64,000 nucleotides of DNA from Pseudomonas folii (GCF_014357575.1 NZ_JACONW010000006.1:1-64000); one strand, 5' to 3'. Counted from the first letter of the stretch, positions 45,579 through 54,543 are shown. The notes: generated from the letters alone by a model not told the origin. Numbers and translations are program-made.

Positions 45579-45604
45579 TCAGCAGACGGGCGCCCGCCTG
45601 CTGA
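45579..45604 (-). terminator. hcp-clpV intercistronic hairpin
   Basis: TCAGCAGACGGG (45579-45590) and CCCGCCTGCTGA (45593-45604) form a 12-bp stem (one G-U) with a 2-nt loop, starting 10 nt after the hcp stop. No T-run. It is probably a 3' stabiliser or partial attenuator allowing more hcp than clpV. Confidence 0.55.
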
Positions 45605-45614
45605 CTCATTCGCA

Positions 45615-46106
45615 TCAGGCGCTAGGGCGTTCGTTCCAGGAGTCGGAATGGATGAGGTTGCCGTCTTTAAAGGTCCAGGTGATCTTTTCGTAACGCAGCT
45701 CGATCTCTTCCAGGTGACCGTACTTCTCCATATCTGCATTCTTGATGTCATGCAGCTTGGGTGCGACGCCTACCACCTTTACGTTGTCCAACAGGACGTT
45801 GTAGTACTCAACTTCCTGGCCTGCGTCGTCGATGCGATAGAACTTGAACTCAGCGCTTTTGAGCGTCTGGCCAGTGCTCACAGCCTTGTGGAAGTACGTG
45901 CTGCTGGCATCGATTTCCTTGGTGATCTTGTAAGGAGTATGGATACGCGTCCCGGTCAACTTGCCCGTGTTATTGTCGGTCGGGATGTATACGCTGTGGT
46001 TCTGCGCAAGGATTTCAATACTGCCCTCACGCTTCTGCACGTTCACGCAACCTTTGATGTCCGCGCCGCCATCATCTTTCAGCCACAGGTAAATGGGAGT
46101 TGCCAT
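45615..46106 (-). CDS. hcp: T6SS tube protein Hcp
   Basis: A 163-aa Hcp (TssD). Seen: MATPIYLWLKDDGGADIKG, SVYIPTDNNTGKLTGTRIHT, TPYKITKEIDASSTYF and YEKITWTFKDGN, all typical. The start at 46106 has GGAG upstream; the longer open frame is an artefact running into the upstream gene. Forms hexameric rings stacked as the inner tube and can carry small effectors. Confidence 0.96.
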   Translation of the reverse strand: MATPIYLWLKDDGGADIKGCVNVQKREGSIEILAQNHSVYIPTDNNTGKLTGTRIHTPYKITKEIDASSTYFHKAVSTGQTLKSAEFKFYRIDDAGQEVEYYNVLLDNVKVVGVAPKLHDIKNADMEKYGHLEEIELRYEKITWTFKDGNLIHSDSWNERPSA

Positions 46107-46122
46107 GTGAAGCTCCTTTTTC

Positions 46123-47862
46123 TCAGTCATTGAATGTCGCGAGTTGCGACGGGGGTTTTCTGTCTGGCCCCGCAGTGAGAGGCATGCAGGCCCCCACTTC
46201 CGGCACCAAACGGATATCGACGCGACGGTTGGAGCTGCGCCCCAACTCGGTGTCATTGCTGGCGATAGGTTGGTGGGCACCAAAGCCCTGAACCGCAAAG
46301 CAGCTGTCGGGGATGTCGCCCATGCGTTGCATCCAGTCACGTACTGCGGCAGCGCGGGCGCGGGACAACTGCAGGTTGTGCTCAGGATTGCCAGTGGCGT
46401 CGGTATGCCCGGCGATGACGATCAACCAGCCTGGCTGGGCCTTGATGTCGACCAGCGCACTGATCAATACCTTGGTTGAATCGGCCTTGAGCTGGGCACT
46501 GCCGGTACTGAACAGCGAGAGGCTGTCGAGACGAACCGGCTGGGCAGTTTTAATGGGGGCGGAAGGCGTCGGCGGCTTGCGATGACTGGCTATAGCCGAG
46601 AGCACGGGGGCCCTCAGGCGCTCACCACGATAGAGGCCAAAACCTAACGCCAAGGGCGCGCCATTTCGGTAGTAATCGTCCAACCGTTTGGCGTCCCGAT
46701 GCAGTACAGCCAAAGCATCTTCGCGCAATGCAAACTCGGGCTGATCCTGACGGCTTGGCTGGGGTATGGCCGTATAGCGACGCAGGTCATCACTGACTTG
46801 GCGTAACAACAGATTGTTTTGCCAGCCCGAGCTGGCAATGCCGATAAGGCAAAACAGTGCGAAAAGCCAAACGGCGATAACACTCGCGCGACGTACCGCA
46901 GTGTTCTTGAAATGCGTGGGGAGTAAATGAAGCAAGGGATCAGGAAACGGCAATGCCGTGTCTATCTCAGACAAAGTCGGTCCTAAGCCGGTGAGCCCTA
47001 CCTTGTCACGTAGCCATTGCTGCCAAAGGCTAGCCGACACGGCCTGAGGCAATTGCGACACCAAGGTAATGGCGCAGGAAAAAGGCAGACCGACAGCGTT
47101 ACGCACGTCAGTAGTTATGAGGTGTGGCAGTACCTCGTCGCTTAACCAACCTGCAATGCTGTTTAACTGAACGCTGGTCTGTAGACGTTCGGCGTACGTC
47201 GCGCAATCAATGCTATGCCGCTGCCATTCGCACAAGCTGACGCAAGCACCGGGTTCGCGAACGCTGGGACTGGTTTGACCAGCATCCCAACTAAACCAAG
47301 GGCCGCTGCCTTGGGAAGCCTGCAGATAACTGGCAAGCAGCAACGGCAATGCGATGCCGCGCCTGCGAATCAAGATTGTCTGGTAACAGAAGGTCCGTAC
47401 CCGACCAGCCATTGCTGCGCTGTCGGTATGCTCGCCCGGATTGACGATAAACATGACGCTGAGCTGACCGCCCCAATCCGGACGCAAACTCATTACGCTG
47501 TTGGCGACTGCCGATAACTGCTGGAGATCAGGTACCCGAATGTAACAACCCTGCCGGGTAACATGCAGAGCGGACTGTTCGGCAGGAATGGCACCAAAAA
47601 GCCCCTGAAGGCCATCGCCACACATCAGGATTACAGGCTGACGATAGGCTGCTGGAGGCAAGGACATCGCGTCGATTAGAACGAGTGAATTATTCTGACG
47701 CGCAGCCCGCCGTCCGACACGAACCCATGCGACGATCATGCAGCATGCGATAAAGAGCACACCCCACACCCGTAGCCCGGTGCTAATCGGGATGATGGCG
47801 AGCAGTGTCAAAGCAAGCACACTTGCCCACAGCCAAAGGCCGCGCGTCAGTTTAAGCGTCAT
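46123..47862 (-). CDS. T6SS OmpA-family protein (TagL-like)
   Basis: A 579-aa protein. Two transmembrane helices lie near the N-terminus (LWLWASVLALTLLAIIPIS and VWGVLFIACCMIVAWV) and one near residue ~320 (VIAVWLFALFCLIGIAS). The C-terminal OmpA peptidoglycan-binding domain shows SLFSTGSAQLKADSTKVLI, AGHTDATGNPEHNLQLSRAR and NRRVDIRLVP. The ATG at 47862 follows the tssL stop by 10 nt with GAGGG between. It anchors the membrane complex to the cell wall in place of an OmpA extension on TssL (family knowledge). Its OmpA part is closely repeated in the gene at 23526. Confidence 0.88.
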   Translation of the reverse strand: MTLKLTRGLWLWASVLALTLLAIIPISTGLRVWGVLFIACCMIVAWVRVGRRAARQNNSLVLIDAMSLPPAAYRQPVILMCGDGLQGLFGAIPAEQSALHVTRQGCYIRVPDLQQLSAVANSVMSLRPDWGGQLSVMFIVNPGEHTDSAAMAGRVRTFCYQTILIRRRGIALPLLLASYLQASQGSGPWFSWDAGQTSPSVREPGACVSLCEWQRHSIDCATYAERLQTSVQLNSIAGWLSDEVLPHLITTDVRNAVGLPFSCAITLVSQLPQAVSASLWQQWLRDKVGLTGLGPTLSEIDTALPFPDPLLHLLPTHFKNTAVRRASVIAVWLFALFCLIGIASSGWQNNLLLRQVSDDLRRYTAIPQPSRQDQPEFALREDALAVLHRDAKRLDDYYRNGAPLALGFGLYRGERLRAPVLSAIASHRKPPTPSAPIKTAQPVRLDSLSLFSTGSAQLKADSTKVLISALVDIKAQPGWLIVIAGHTDATGNPEHNLQLSRARAAAVRDWMQRMGDIPDSCFAVQGFGAHQPIASNDTELGRSSNRRVDIRLVPEVGACMPLTAGPDRKPPSQLATFND

Positions 47863-47872
47863 CTGTCTGCCC

Positions 47873-48556
47873 TCACGCCCGGCCAGACGGGAGCGATTCA
47901 ATCAGATCACTCAGCAGGGAATCCAGCCCCCACCAAGCTCCAGCAAGCAGCACACAGAACGCGAATAAATGGCCCATCAGCGATTGAGGCCAAGCTCGCA
48001 GACGCAATCCCGAACCAACGTTTCTTTTCGTAGGCAGCGTATGGCTGGGTTTCAATGGATCGACAAGGCCATTTAATGCTGCCAACAACTGCATGCGCTC
48101 GGGGTCTTTAACATCGGCATAACACCCCTGAAACCCAAGCATCAACACGCGTTGGAAAACAGTCAGCACAGCTAGATCAGGTGCTGGCTCGCGAAGTACT
48201 TCGCGCATGTCTTCATAAAGGGACTCGCCTGCCTGATGGCGACTGAAGAACCTGGCTTGTAACGGCTCGCCAGCCCAGTCGGCATGTGTTTCATCTTTCG
48301 CGCAAGTGAGGATGGCTTCATCCAGCAAAGCGCACTGTGCATGACTGATGTAGTCAATATTGCGCTGACTAAAACCCGCACCTTTCAGGCGATACCTTAC
48401 GTTTTCGATCTGTTTCGTACAGAGCTCTGCCAGGTTCGTGCTGCCCTGCACTGAGCCGCCTTGACGCAGCTCTGCCACCAGCAAGTAGCTGTCGTGTAGC
48501 AGCGAGTCGGTATCTACGGCGATCACGGTTTGTCTCTTAGGGGTAATCCGGCTCAT
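47873..48556 (-). CDS. tssL: T6SS inner-membrane protein TssL (DotU)
   Basis: A 227-aa short TssL/DotU: cytoplasmic helical domain (DEAILTCAKDETHADWAGEP, LLVAELRQGG) with a single C-terminal transmembrane helix (LMGHLFAFCVLLAGAWWGL). It has no OmpA domain, that function being supplied in trans by the next gene. The start overlaps the tssK stop by 4 nt. Partner of TssM. Confidence 0.94.
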   Translation of the reverse strand: MSRITPKRQTVIAVDTDSLLHDSYLLVAELRQGGSVQGSTNLAELCTKQIENVRYRLKGAGFSQRNIDYISHAQCALLDEAILTCAKDETHADWAGEPLQARFFSRHQAGESLYEDMREVLREPAPDLAVLTVFQRVLMLGFQGCYADVKDPERMQLLAALNGLVDPLKPSHTLPTKRNVGSGLRLRAWPQSLMGHLFAFCVLLAGAWWGLDSLLSDLIESLPSGRA

Positions 48557-49908
48557 GTGCGCAGCACCGCAAAAAGTTCGAGCTTCACATCAGCAAGCGT
48601 GCTTGGAACGTAGAAGGAACAAACGCCCTCGGCCAGCATGGCCTGCCCCTTTGGGTGGGCCAGATCAAGCGAGAAATACTGGTTCTCCAGACGCAGAGGA
48701 ATAGCGGCAGGAACGTGGCTGAGGGGCAGCAAAGGGATACCGTCGAGCGCTGCATTGATCAGACGATCAACGTCATCCGGCGTACCGGCCTTGCACAAAC
48801 GAGGGAACTGACTTTGCAACTGGGCAGCAGGCAGGCGGCAACGTACCGATAAGTAAAAATCGGCACCTTCAGGCTCACGCAGACGAGCGTCGTTGAGCGT
48901 GACCTTCCAGCGATTCGCGCCGATCCCCTCCAGCTCCAGCGCGATAACGCGAGACGGCAAGCTGGCTTCCAGCAAGGTAGAAATGATGCTCAGCAACGGC
49001 GGGAAAACTGTCTCCAGTTGCTCATGGCGATAGGCTGGAATCTTGTCGAGGTCGTACTCCAGCGAAAAGGTGAGCAGGCCACCTGCCAATTTGACCAGCT
49101 CTAGATAGACCTGCTCAGGATGTCGCGCCGGGTGAGCTTTAAGATCAGCCAATACGGGCTGGTAGGTATTCAAAGCATTGAGCAACCAGAACAATGACAC
49201 GTCCGCCACGGCGAAGTCGGCCATTCGCTGATTGCTCTCACGACGCATGCTCATCAGCCGCTGGCGCTTGGCTGATAGCTGGGTCAGCAAGTTATCCAGC
49301 TGGGTCAGTAGACCCAAGTGAGCGGAGAAACTCAGCAAGGGCGGCACGTAAGCCGGGTCGAGACTCCAGGCGCCCTGTCCGTCACGTACCAGACGCGCAA
49401 TCGGACAAGTCAGATAATCAGCATTTTCGTCGCTATCAAGGCGCAGGCTTAGCGCCTGCTCCATGATGGCAACCGATTGCGCGTCATCAGCGTATAAATC
49501 CTGAACGTCCCTCCAACTTTGGCGATAACGCTGAGGCCGATCCGCCCTGCCCCCCTCCAACAAGCAGTTGTTGCCGTTGGCCTGCTCCAAAGGCAAGGCC
49601 AATAGCAAGATGGCGTTCTGGCTGTCATCGGAGAGCAGTCGAGCCAACTCAAGCGCGGGCGGCAGACGATCCACATTATTGGTATCGATCAGGGTGCCAT
49701 CCGGCATGCGCAGACGGACTTGAGTGGCTTGGAGCTTACCGAGCCGAAGGGCTTCAAGATCAAATGCCACAGTCTGAACACCCCATGGGTGTACCAGCGA
49801 CAAATGGGCAATAGACTCATTGGCCCAGGCTTCCCACCGTGCTTGTTGCTGGAACTGTTGCGGGGACAATAGTGTTCCCGCGAACCAGAGGGGGCGGTCG
49901 ATTTTCAT
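48553..49908 (-). CDS. tssK: T6SS baseplate protein TssK
   Basis: A 451-aa TssK/ImpJ/VasE protein. Seen: the N-terminus KIDRPLWFAGTLLSPQQFQQ with the following WGV block, and RQSWRDVQDLYADDAQ mid-protein. It links the baseplate wedge to the TssL/TssM membrane complex. It lies 24 nt downstream of tssC. Length is usual for the family. Confidence 0.95.
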   Translation of the reverse strand: MKIDRPLWFAGTLLSPQQFQQQARWEAWANESIAHLSLVHPWGVQTVAFDLEALRLGKLQATQVRLRMPDGTLIDTNNVDRLPPALELARLLSDDSQNAILLLALPLEQANGNNCLLEGGRADRPQRYRQSWRDVQDLYADDAQSVAIMEQALSLRLDSDENADYLTCPIARLVRDGQGAWSLDPAYVPPLLSFSAHLGLLTQLDNLLTQLSAKRQRLMSMRRESNQRMADFAVADVSLFWLLNALNTYQPVLADLKAHPARHPEQVYLELVKLAGGLLTFSLEYDLDKIPAYRHEQLETVFPPLLSIISTLLEASLPSRVIALELEGIGANRWKVTLNDARLREPEGADFYLSVRCRLPAAQLQSQFPRLCKAGTPDDVDRLINAALDGIPLLPLSHVPAAIPLRLENQYFSLDLAHPKGQAMLAEGVCSFYVPSTLADVKLELFAVLRT

Positions 49909-49932
49909 AACGTCATTTCCCTACGAAGTGAC

Positions 49933-51471
49933 TCAGGCTTTTGCCTTTGGCATCTGCGAAACCAGAGACAAATTGACGTCCATGCCCTCAACCTGAAAGT
50001 GCGGTACGGCGTACAACTTGACCCGGAAAAAGCCTGGGTTGTCGTCGATGTCTTCTACGGTCACTTTGGCGTCGCGCAGCGGGTGAGAAGCCTGAAGGTC
50101 ATCACCGGGATCGTTCATTTCGGTCACCAGTCCACCGACCCACTTGTTCAGTTCGAGCTCAAGTACGCGACGATCTTTGGTTGTACCGATGTTTTCGCGC
50201 TGGATTACTTTCAGGTAATGAGCAATGCGCGAGAGCAGGAAGATGTATGGCAAGCGGGCGTTGATACGACTGTTGGCAGTTGCATCAGGCGTGTCATAGA
50301 GCGCTGGTTTTTGCGAGGAGTTGGCCGAGAAAAAGCACGCGTAATCGCGATTTTTGTAATACGACAATGGAATGAAACCGAGGTTGGCGAACTCGAATTC
50401 GCGCGTCTCCGGAATCATTACTTCAGAAGGAATTTTTACTTGGCTGCCGGTGCCCAGATCGTACAGATGGATGGGTAGATCCGTGACCGCTCCACCCGAT
50501 TGCGGGCCGCGAATCTGGACACACCAACCGTTTGCGATGAAGCTTTTAACCATGTTTGCAGCGAATGCGAACGAGGCGTTGGTCCAGAGATACTTGTCAT
50601 GATCCGGGCCCTTGACGCTTTCAACGTAGTTGAAGCTCCGCACAGGAATGGTGTCAGGACCATAAGGCAATCGACCTAGCACTCGTGGCATGGTCAAACC
50701 AATGTAGCGCGAGTCGTCACTGTCACGAAAAGCCTTCCACTTGATGTACTCGGCACGATCAAAATAGTTGGCGATGTCCTTGATGGCTGCGACTTCCTCC
50801 ATGGACTTTTTACCAAAGAACGCAGGACCTACTGCACCCACGAATGGCATGTGCGCTGCCGCTGCCACTTTCGAAATATTCCGCAACAGAGCGATGTCTT
50901 GAGGGCTGCGATCAAACTCATAATTGGAGATCGCCGAAGCGATGGGCTCACCCCCAGGGGTGTCGTACTCCTGGGTATAGGTATGTGCGTACAAACCGCT
51001 TTGGGCGATTTCAGGTGCATCTTCAAAATCTTGTACGAGATGGTCCTTGCTGATATCCAGCAACTCAATACGTACGTTTTGGCGGAAGTCGGTTTGATCT
51101 ATCAGGGATTTAACGCCGCGCCAGGTAGATTCAACACGCTGAAAATCCTCATGGTGCATCACGGCATCCAGTTGACGGCTAATCTGCGCGTCGAGTGATG
51201 CAATGTGTGCATCCAGAAGTGTTTTATCCAGACGTTCAACTTTTTGCGACGAATCTTTGAGTAGATTCAAAAATACATTGACGGCAGCAGTTACCCGCAT
51301 ATCGGCAGATGCATCAGCAAGCGATTCCGTCGTCTGGAAGGACTCGATACCACCCAGCACTGATACCGGACTCAAGTTTATTTTTTCGAACAGAGCGCTA
51401 TATACACTTTGGCTTTCTTCAGACACTGTTACTTCACCGCTCAATTGAGCGGAAGACTGTTTTGCAGGCAT
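49933..51471 (-). CDS. tssC: T6SS sheath protein TssC (VipB)
   Basis: A 512-aa large sheath subunit. Seen: FQRVESTWRGVKSLI, LFGKxx-type region AAAHMPFVGAVGPAFFGKKS, RLPYGPDTIPVRSFNYVE, and the C-terminal DNPGFFRVKLYAVPHFQVEG, all diagnostic. Pairs with TssB to build the contractile sheath. Cytoplasmic; 42 nt after tssB. Confidence 0.97.
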   Translation of the reverse strand: MPAKQSSAQLSGEVTVSEESQSVYSALFEKINLSPVSVLGGIESFQTTESLADASADMRVTAAVNVFLNLLKDSSQKVERLDKTLLDAHIASLDAQISRQLDAVMHHEDFQRVESTWRGVKSLIDQTDFRQNVRIELLDISKDHLVQDFEDAPEIAQSGLYAHTYTQEYDTPGGEPIASAISNYEFDRSPQDIALLRNISKVAAAAHMPFVGAVGPAFFGKKSMEEVAAIKDIANYFDRAEYIKWKAFRDSDDSRYIGLTMPRVLGRLPYGPDTIPVRSFNYVESVKGPDHDKYLWTNASFAFAANMVKSFIANGWCVQIRGPQSGGAVTDLPIHLYDLGTGSQVKIPSEVMIPETREFEFANLGFIPLSYYKNRDYACFFSANSSQKPALYDTPDATANSRINARLPYIFLLSRIAHYLKVIQRENIGTTKDRRVLELELNKWVGGLVTEMNDPGDDLQASHPLRDAKVTVEDIDDNPGFFRVKLYAVPHFQVEGMDVNLSLVSQMPKAKA

Positions 51472-51513
51472 TTGACAACTTCCTATTTAACGTACCGAGA
51501 TAGAATAAAGGCC

Positions 51514-52008
51514 TTATGCGGAGGCCAATGCGGCCAGCTCCGCTCTGAGCTCGTTACTCAGTGCTTCATCCTTGAGAATGAGCTCTAGCTCATGTCGGAA
51601 CGTCGCGTTGTCGAGCAGATTTGACTTGAGATCGCGAAGCAAATTTCTCATTGCCAGCAAGGCACGCAGCTGAGGAATCTGGCGGGCAACCTGCTCCGGC
51701 TCGAAATCCTTCATGCTCTGGAAATTCAACTCGACAGAGGTATCTGTGTTGTCCCCTGCAAGGGTATTTTCAACCGCTAGCGTCAAGGCTGGTGAATACT
51801 CGGCAAGCACGCTATCAAAGTTGTTTTTATTGATATTAACCTTACTTCTTTCAGACAGAGGGCGCTGCTCTTTACCATTGCTGTAATCCCCCATCATCAT
51901 GAGCTTTAGGGGTAACTCCACCTTCTTCTGCGCGCCACCCGTGTGCAAATCGAGCTTAATATTTACTCGTGCTTTGGGTACTTCATTTTGAAAACTGTTT
52001 GAAGCCAT
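51514..52008 (-). CDS. tssB: T6SS sheath protein TssB (VipA)
   Basis: A 164-aa small sheath subunit. Seen: the N-terminus MASNSFQNEVPKARVNIKLD, KVELPLKLMMMGDYSNG, the LNFQSMKDFEPEQVARQIP block and LRDLKSNLLDNATFRHEL. The start at 52008 is chosen since GGAGGAG lies just upstream; the longer frame to 52101 is non-coding leader. First gene of the T6SS operon. Confidence 0.96.
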   Translation of the reverse strand: MASNSFQNEVPKARVNIKLDLHTGGAQKKVELPLKLMMMGDYSNGKEQRPLSERSKVNINKNNFDSVLAEYSPALTLAVENTLAGDNTDTSVELNFQSMKDFEPEQVARQIPQLRALLAMRNLLRDLKSNLLDNATFRHELELILKDEALSNELRAELAALASA

Positions 52009-52203
52009 AACTCCTCCGGACCCGCGCAGAAAAATCGTCATAAAATAATGAATACATCTGAAATTTACTCGCGACAGGACATCAGGCGGCAACAGCAGCA
52101 CTGACAGCTACCTCTGCGGGTAATCAGTTATCAAACGTATTGATTTGCGTAGAGCTTGAGGATATTCCATCGAAACGGACAACTCTACCCACCAAGGTGA
52201 GCC

Positions 52204-52238
52204 TAGGAATATTCCCTGCGAAATAGGGAATATTCCTA
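52204..52238. promoter_or_regulatory. Tandem GGAATATTCC palindromes upstream of tssB
   Basis: TAGGAATATTCCCT (52204-52217) and AGGGAATATTCCTA (52225-52238) form a perfect 14-bp inverted repeat. Each arm itself contains the palindrome GGAATATTCC, with centres 21 bp apart (two helical turns). It is about 200 bp before the tssB start, so is a likely operator pair for T6SS control. A related GGATATTCC is at 52160. Confidence 0.6.
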
Positions 52239-52451
52239 CAAACCAACACCGTTTTTAATTTATGAAAAGATTTCGTACGAATATTGTAATAAACATGGAC
52301 AGCTTGAATTTCAAGCTTTCGAAAGCAAGAGAGGCTAGATAAAGAACGCAACGAAGCTTAGTACGACGAGATGCGCATGCTGAGTGCATCAGCACCCAAG
52401 CGGATAGCAAAGCTGCGGCCTAAAAGGATGATGGCTGATCATGCGCAGACC

Positions 52452-52479
52452 AAAAACAAACGGGGCCCAAGCCCCGTTT
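52452..52479 (-). terminator. Terminator of the coiled-coil gene
   Basis: AAACGGGGC (52458-52466) pairs perfectly with GCCCCGTTT (52471-52479). On the minus strand TTTTT follows. Confidence 0.85.
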
Positions 52480-52491
52480 GCTACACCACCG

Positions 52492-53052
52492 TCACTTAAC
52501 CTTACTGTTCAAACTACTCACCAAACTCTCTAACCTCCCCACGCTACTGCGCAAGTTCGTAATCTCCTGCTGGAGGCTGCTGATCTCGCTGGAGCTTGAG
52601 GTGCTGTTCGGACCCGAATTGCGCTGGAGGTCGCTCAGCTGGCTTTGGAGTTTGCTGATGGTGCGATTTTGCTCGTCCATCTTGCTCTTGAGGTCGGACA
52701 CATCGGCGGTACTGGATTGAGTGGTGGTGCCGTTGTTGCGTTTGAGTTCTTCGATCAAACGGCTTTGGGCTTTTACGGTTTCCTTGAGGGCGGCCAACTC
52801 ACTGGCGTTTTGGCGGGAGTCTTCCTGCAGTTGCTGCAGGCTGATCAAGGCGGACTCGAGGTCGCGGGACGAGTCGACGTCCGCTGCCTCGGTGCGGCTG
52901 GCAACGGTGCTGCTTTGAGAGGTGGCTGTATTGGCGCTGGCGTCGACTGCGGCATGGGCCGGTGATATAGCGAGAACACTGATCAGACATGCTGCAACTG
53001 AAAGGGGGAAACTCAAGAAAGCGGACTTACTAGTCATCACTAGGTTTTCCAT
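52492..53052 (-). CDS. Secreted coiled-coil protein
   Basis: A 186-aa protein with a signal peptide (core LSVAACLISVLAISPAHA, cleavage near residue 35). The mature part is Ser-, Glu- and Leu-rich heptad sequence (SALISLQQLQEDSRQNASEL, LKETVKAQSRLIEELKRN, QNRTISKLQSQLSDLQRN, ISSLQQEITNLRSSVGRLE), predicted coiled coil throughout. Starts at 53052 or 53037 are possible; neither has a clear ribosome-binding site. No named family. A frameshifted near-copy lies at 22301, on the far side of the T6SS cluster. Confidence 0.75.
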   Translation of the reverse strand: MENLVMTSKSAFLSFPLSVAACLISVLAISPAHAAVDASANTATSQSSTVASRTEAADVDSSRDLESALISLQQLQEDSRQNASELAALKETVKAQSRLIEELKRNNGTTTQSSTADVSDLKSKMDEQNRTISKLQSQLSDLQRNSGPNSTSSSSEISSLQQEITNLRSSVGRLESLVSSLNSKVK

Positions 53053-53268
53053 AGGAGGTGCAGATTTGGCACAGCGCTACGACCGGGTTTTGGGGCTGAA
53101 GTTCGCGGCGTTGACGCCCTGGGGACAAACTTGGTAACGCATTAGCGGCCCTGTTCGTGTAGATACTATGCCATCCGGCAGACGTTCACGCGACGTCACT
53201 TCCTGATACTCGGACTTCCTTGACGCAGCCCGCAGCGGCTGGTCGTTGTTCGAATAGTGGAGTGATGT

Positions 53269-53964
53269 ATGCGTAGATTGATCCTTCTCGGCACGCCGGC
53301 GCTGATGCTGACCATGGCAGCCTCTACAGCCCAGGCGTTTGAAGCCGGGGATATTATTGTTCGGGCCGGTGCAGTGACTGTCGACCCACGAGAAAGCAGT
53401 TCCAGCGTGCGTGTTGATCGCGGAGGTCTGGCGGGCACGGATCTGGGCGGCAAGGCCAGCCTGGGCAGCGATACCCAGTTGGGTCTGAACTTCGCTTACA
53501 TGATCACCAATCATTTAGGCATCGAGTTGCTGGCGGCCACGCCGTTTGAGCACGACGTGAATATCAAAGGCACTTCGGGCGGTATTGCGGATGGCAAGCT
53601 TGGCTCACTCAAGCATCTGCCGCCGACGTTGAGTCTGATTTACTACCCGCTGGACAACAAATCAGCCTTCCAGCCCTATGTGGGCGCCGGGATTAACTAC
53701 ACCTGGATCTACGACGAAAGCGTGGGCAGCAGCGCCAGTGCTGCCGGGTTCGATAACTTCCACGCCAGCAACTCATGGGGTTGGGCCGCACAAGTGGGCG
53801 CAGACTACATGCTCACTGACCGCCTGATGATCAATGCGCAGATGCGTTACATCGACATTGAAACTGACGCTTACGTCAGCAATACCAACCTAGGCGTCAG
53901 GGCCAAGGTGAATGTCGACGTGGACCCCTTCGTGTACATGGTGGGGCTTGGCTACAAGTTCTGA
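53269..53964 (+). CDS. ompW: OmpW-family outer-membrane protein
   Basis: A 231-aa protein with a signal peptide (to STAQA, residue 22) and an OmpW barrel: FEAGDIIVRAGAVTVDP, GIELLAATPFEHDV, LPPTLSLIYYPLDN, QPYVGAGINYTWIYDE, and the terminal PFVYMVGLGYKF with Phe at the end, as expected for BAM insertion. Eight-stranded channel for small hydrophobic molecules (family knowledge). Monocistronic, ended by a strong bidirectional terminator. Confidence 0.93.
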   Translation: MRRLILLGTPALMLTMAASTAQAFEAGDIIVRAGAVTVDPRESSSSVRVDRGGLAGTDLGGKASLGSDTQLGLNFAYMITNHLGIELLAATPFEHDVNIKGTSGGIADGKLGSLKHLPPTLSLIYYPLDNKSAFQPYVGAGINYTWIYDESVGSSASAAGFDNFHASNSWGWAAQVGADYMLTDRLMINAQMRYIDIETDAYVSNTNLGVRAKVNVDVDPFVYMVGLGYKF

Positions 53965-54002
53965 GATAACAGAGCAGAGCGTGGCATTAATGACGACACA
54001 AC

Positions 54003-54042
54003 AAAAAACGGGCATCCAACGCAGGTTGGTATGCCCGTTTTT
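54003..54042. terminator. Bidirectional terminator between ompW and the HU gene
   Basis: AAAAAACGGGCATCCAAC pairs with GTTGGTATGCCCGTTTTTT with one mismatch; T-runs on both strands serve the convergent genes. Confidence 0.92.
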
Positions 54043-54078
54043 TCACTGCTCGCCTCCGCCGAGGCGTACAGCTGGTAA

Positions 54079-54354
54079 CTAGGGGTTAACGCTGTCTTTC
54101 AGGGATTTACCCGGCTTGAAGGCAACGGTGTTGCTGGCCTTGATTTTCACTGGCTCGCCGGTTTGTGGGTTTTTGCCAGTGCGGGCGCCGCGATGGCGTT
54201 GCAGGAAGGTGCCGAAGCCGACCAGGGTCACGCTGTCTTTGCGATGCAGGGCACCGGTGATTTCTTCCAGTACGGCATTAAGAACGCGATTGGCTTGCTC
54301 TTTGGTCAAGTCCGCCTTTTCAGCAATGGCGGCCGCTAGTTCTGGTTTACGCAT
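54079..54354 (-). CDS. HU family DNA-binding protein
   Basis: A 91-aa histone-like protein. Seen: MRKPELAAAIAEKADLTKEQ, VTLVGFGTFLQRHRGARTGK and the GRNPQTG-type arm as GKNPQTGEPVKIKASNTVAF. Dimeric, bends DNA. The start at 54354 has AAGAGG upstream and gives the standard length. It precedes the rubredoxin reductase gene as in other pseudomonads. Confidence 0.94.
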   Translation of the reverse strand: MRKPELAAAIAEKADLTKEQANRVLNAVLEEITGALHRKDSVTLVGFGTFLQRHRGARTGKNPQTGEPVKIKASNTVAFKPGKSLKDSVNP

Positions 54355-54543
54355 ATGAAGCCTCTTATACGGATTTTTGTTTTTATGTCCCGCGCCGCTC
54401 ATGCAGAACGGTAGTCAGGTGACGCAACGGCTCTACGTTGCGGCAGACGGGAATGAGGATGGCACGCTGTTCTGGCGGACGCCAGTGGACCAATGGCCTT
54501 TATGGGGCCAAAAATGTGGCTTATCCGACAGAACGTCCAGTAT

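Noticed and set aside
52009-52140. Possible sigma-54 promoter before tssB
   Set aside because: The closest match (CAGTGCTGCTGTTGC on the minus strand) lacks the GG of the -24 element.
53053-53268. Possible small gene between the coiled-coil gene and ompW
   Set aside because: No start with a ribosome-binding site and no conserved motif; it reads as the ompW promoter region.
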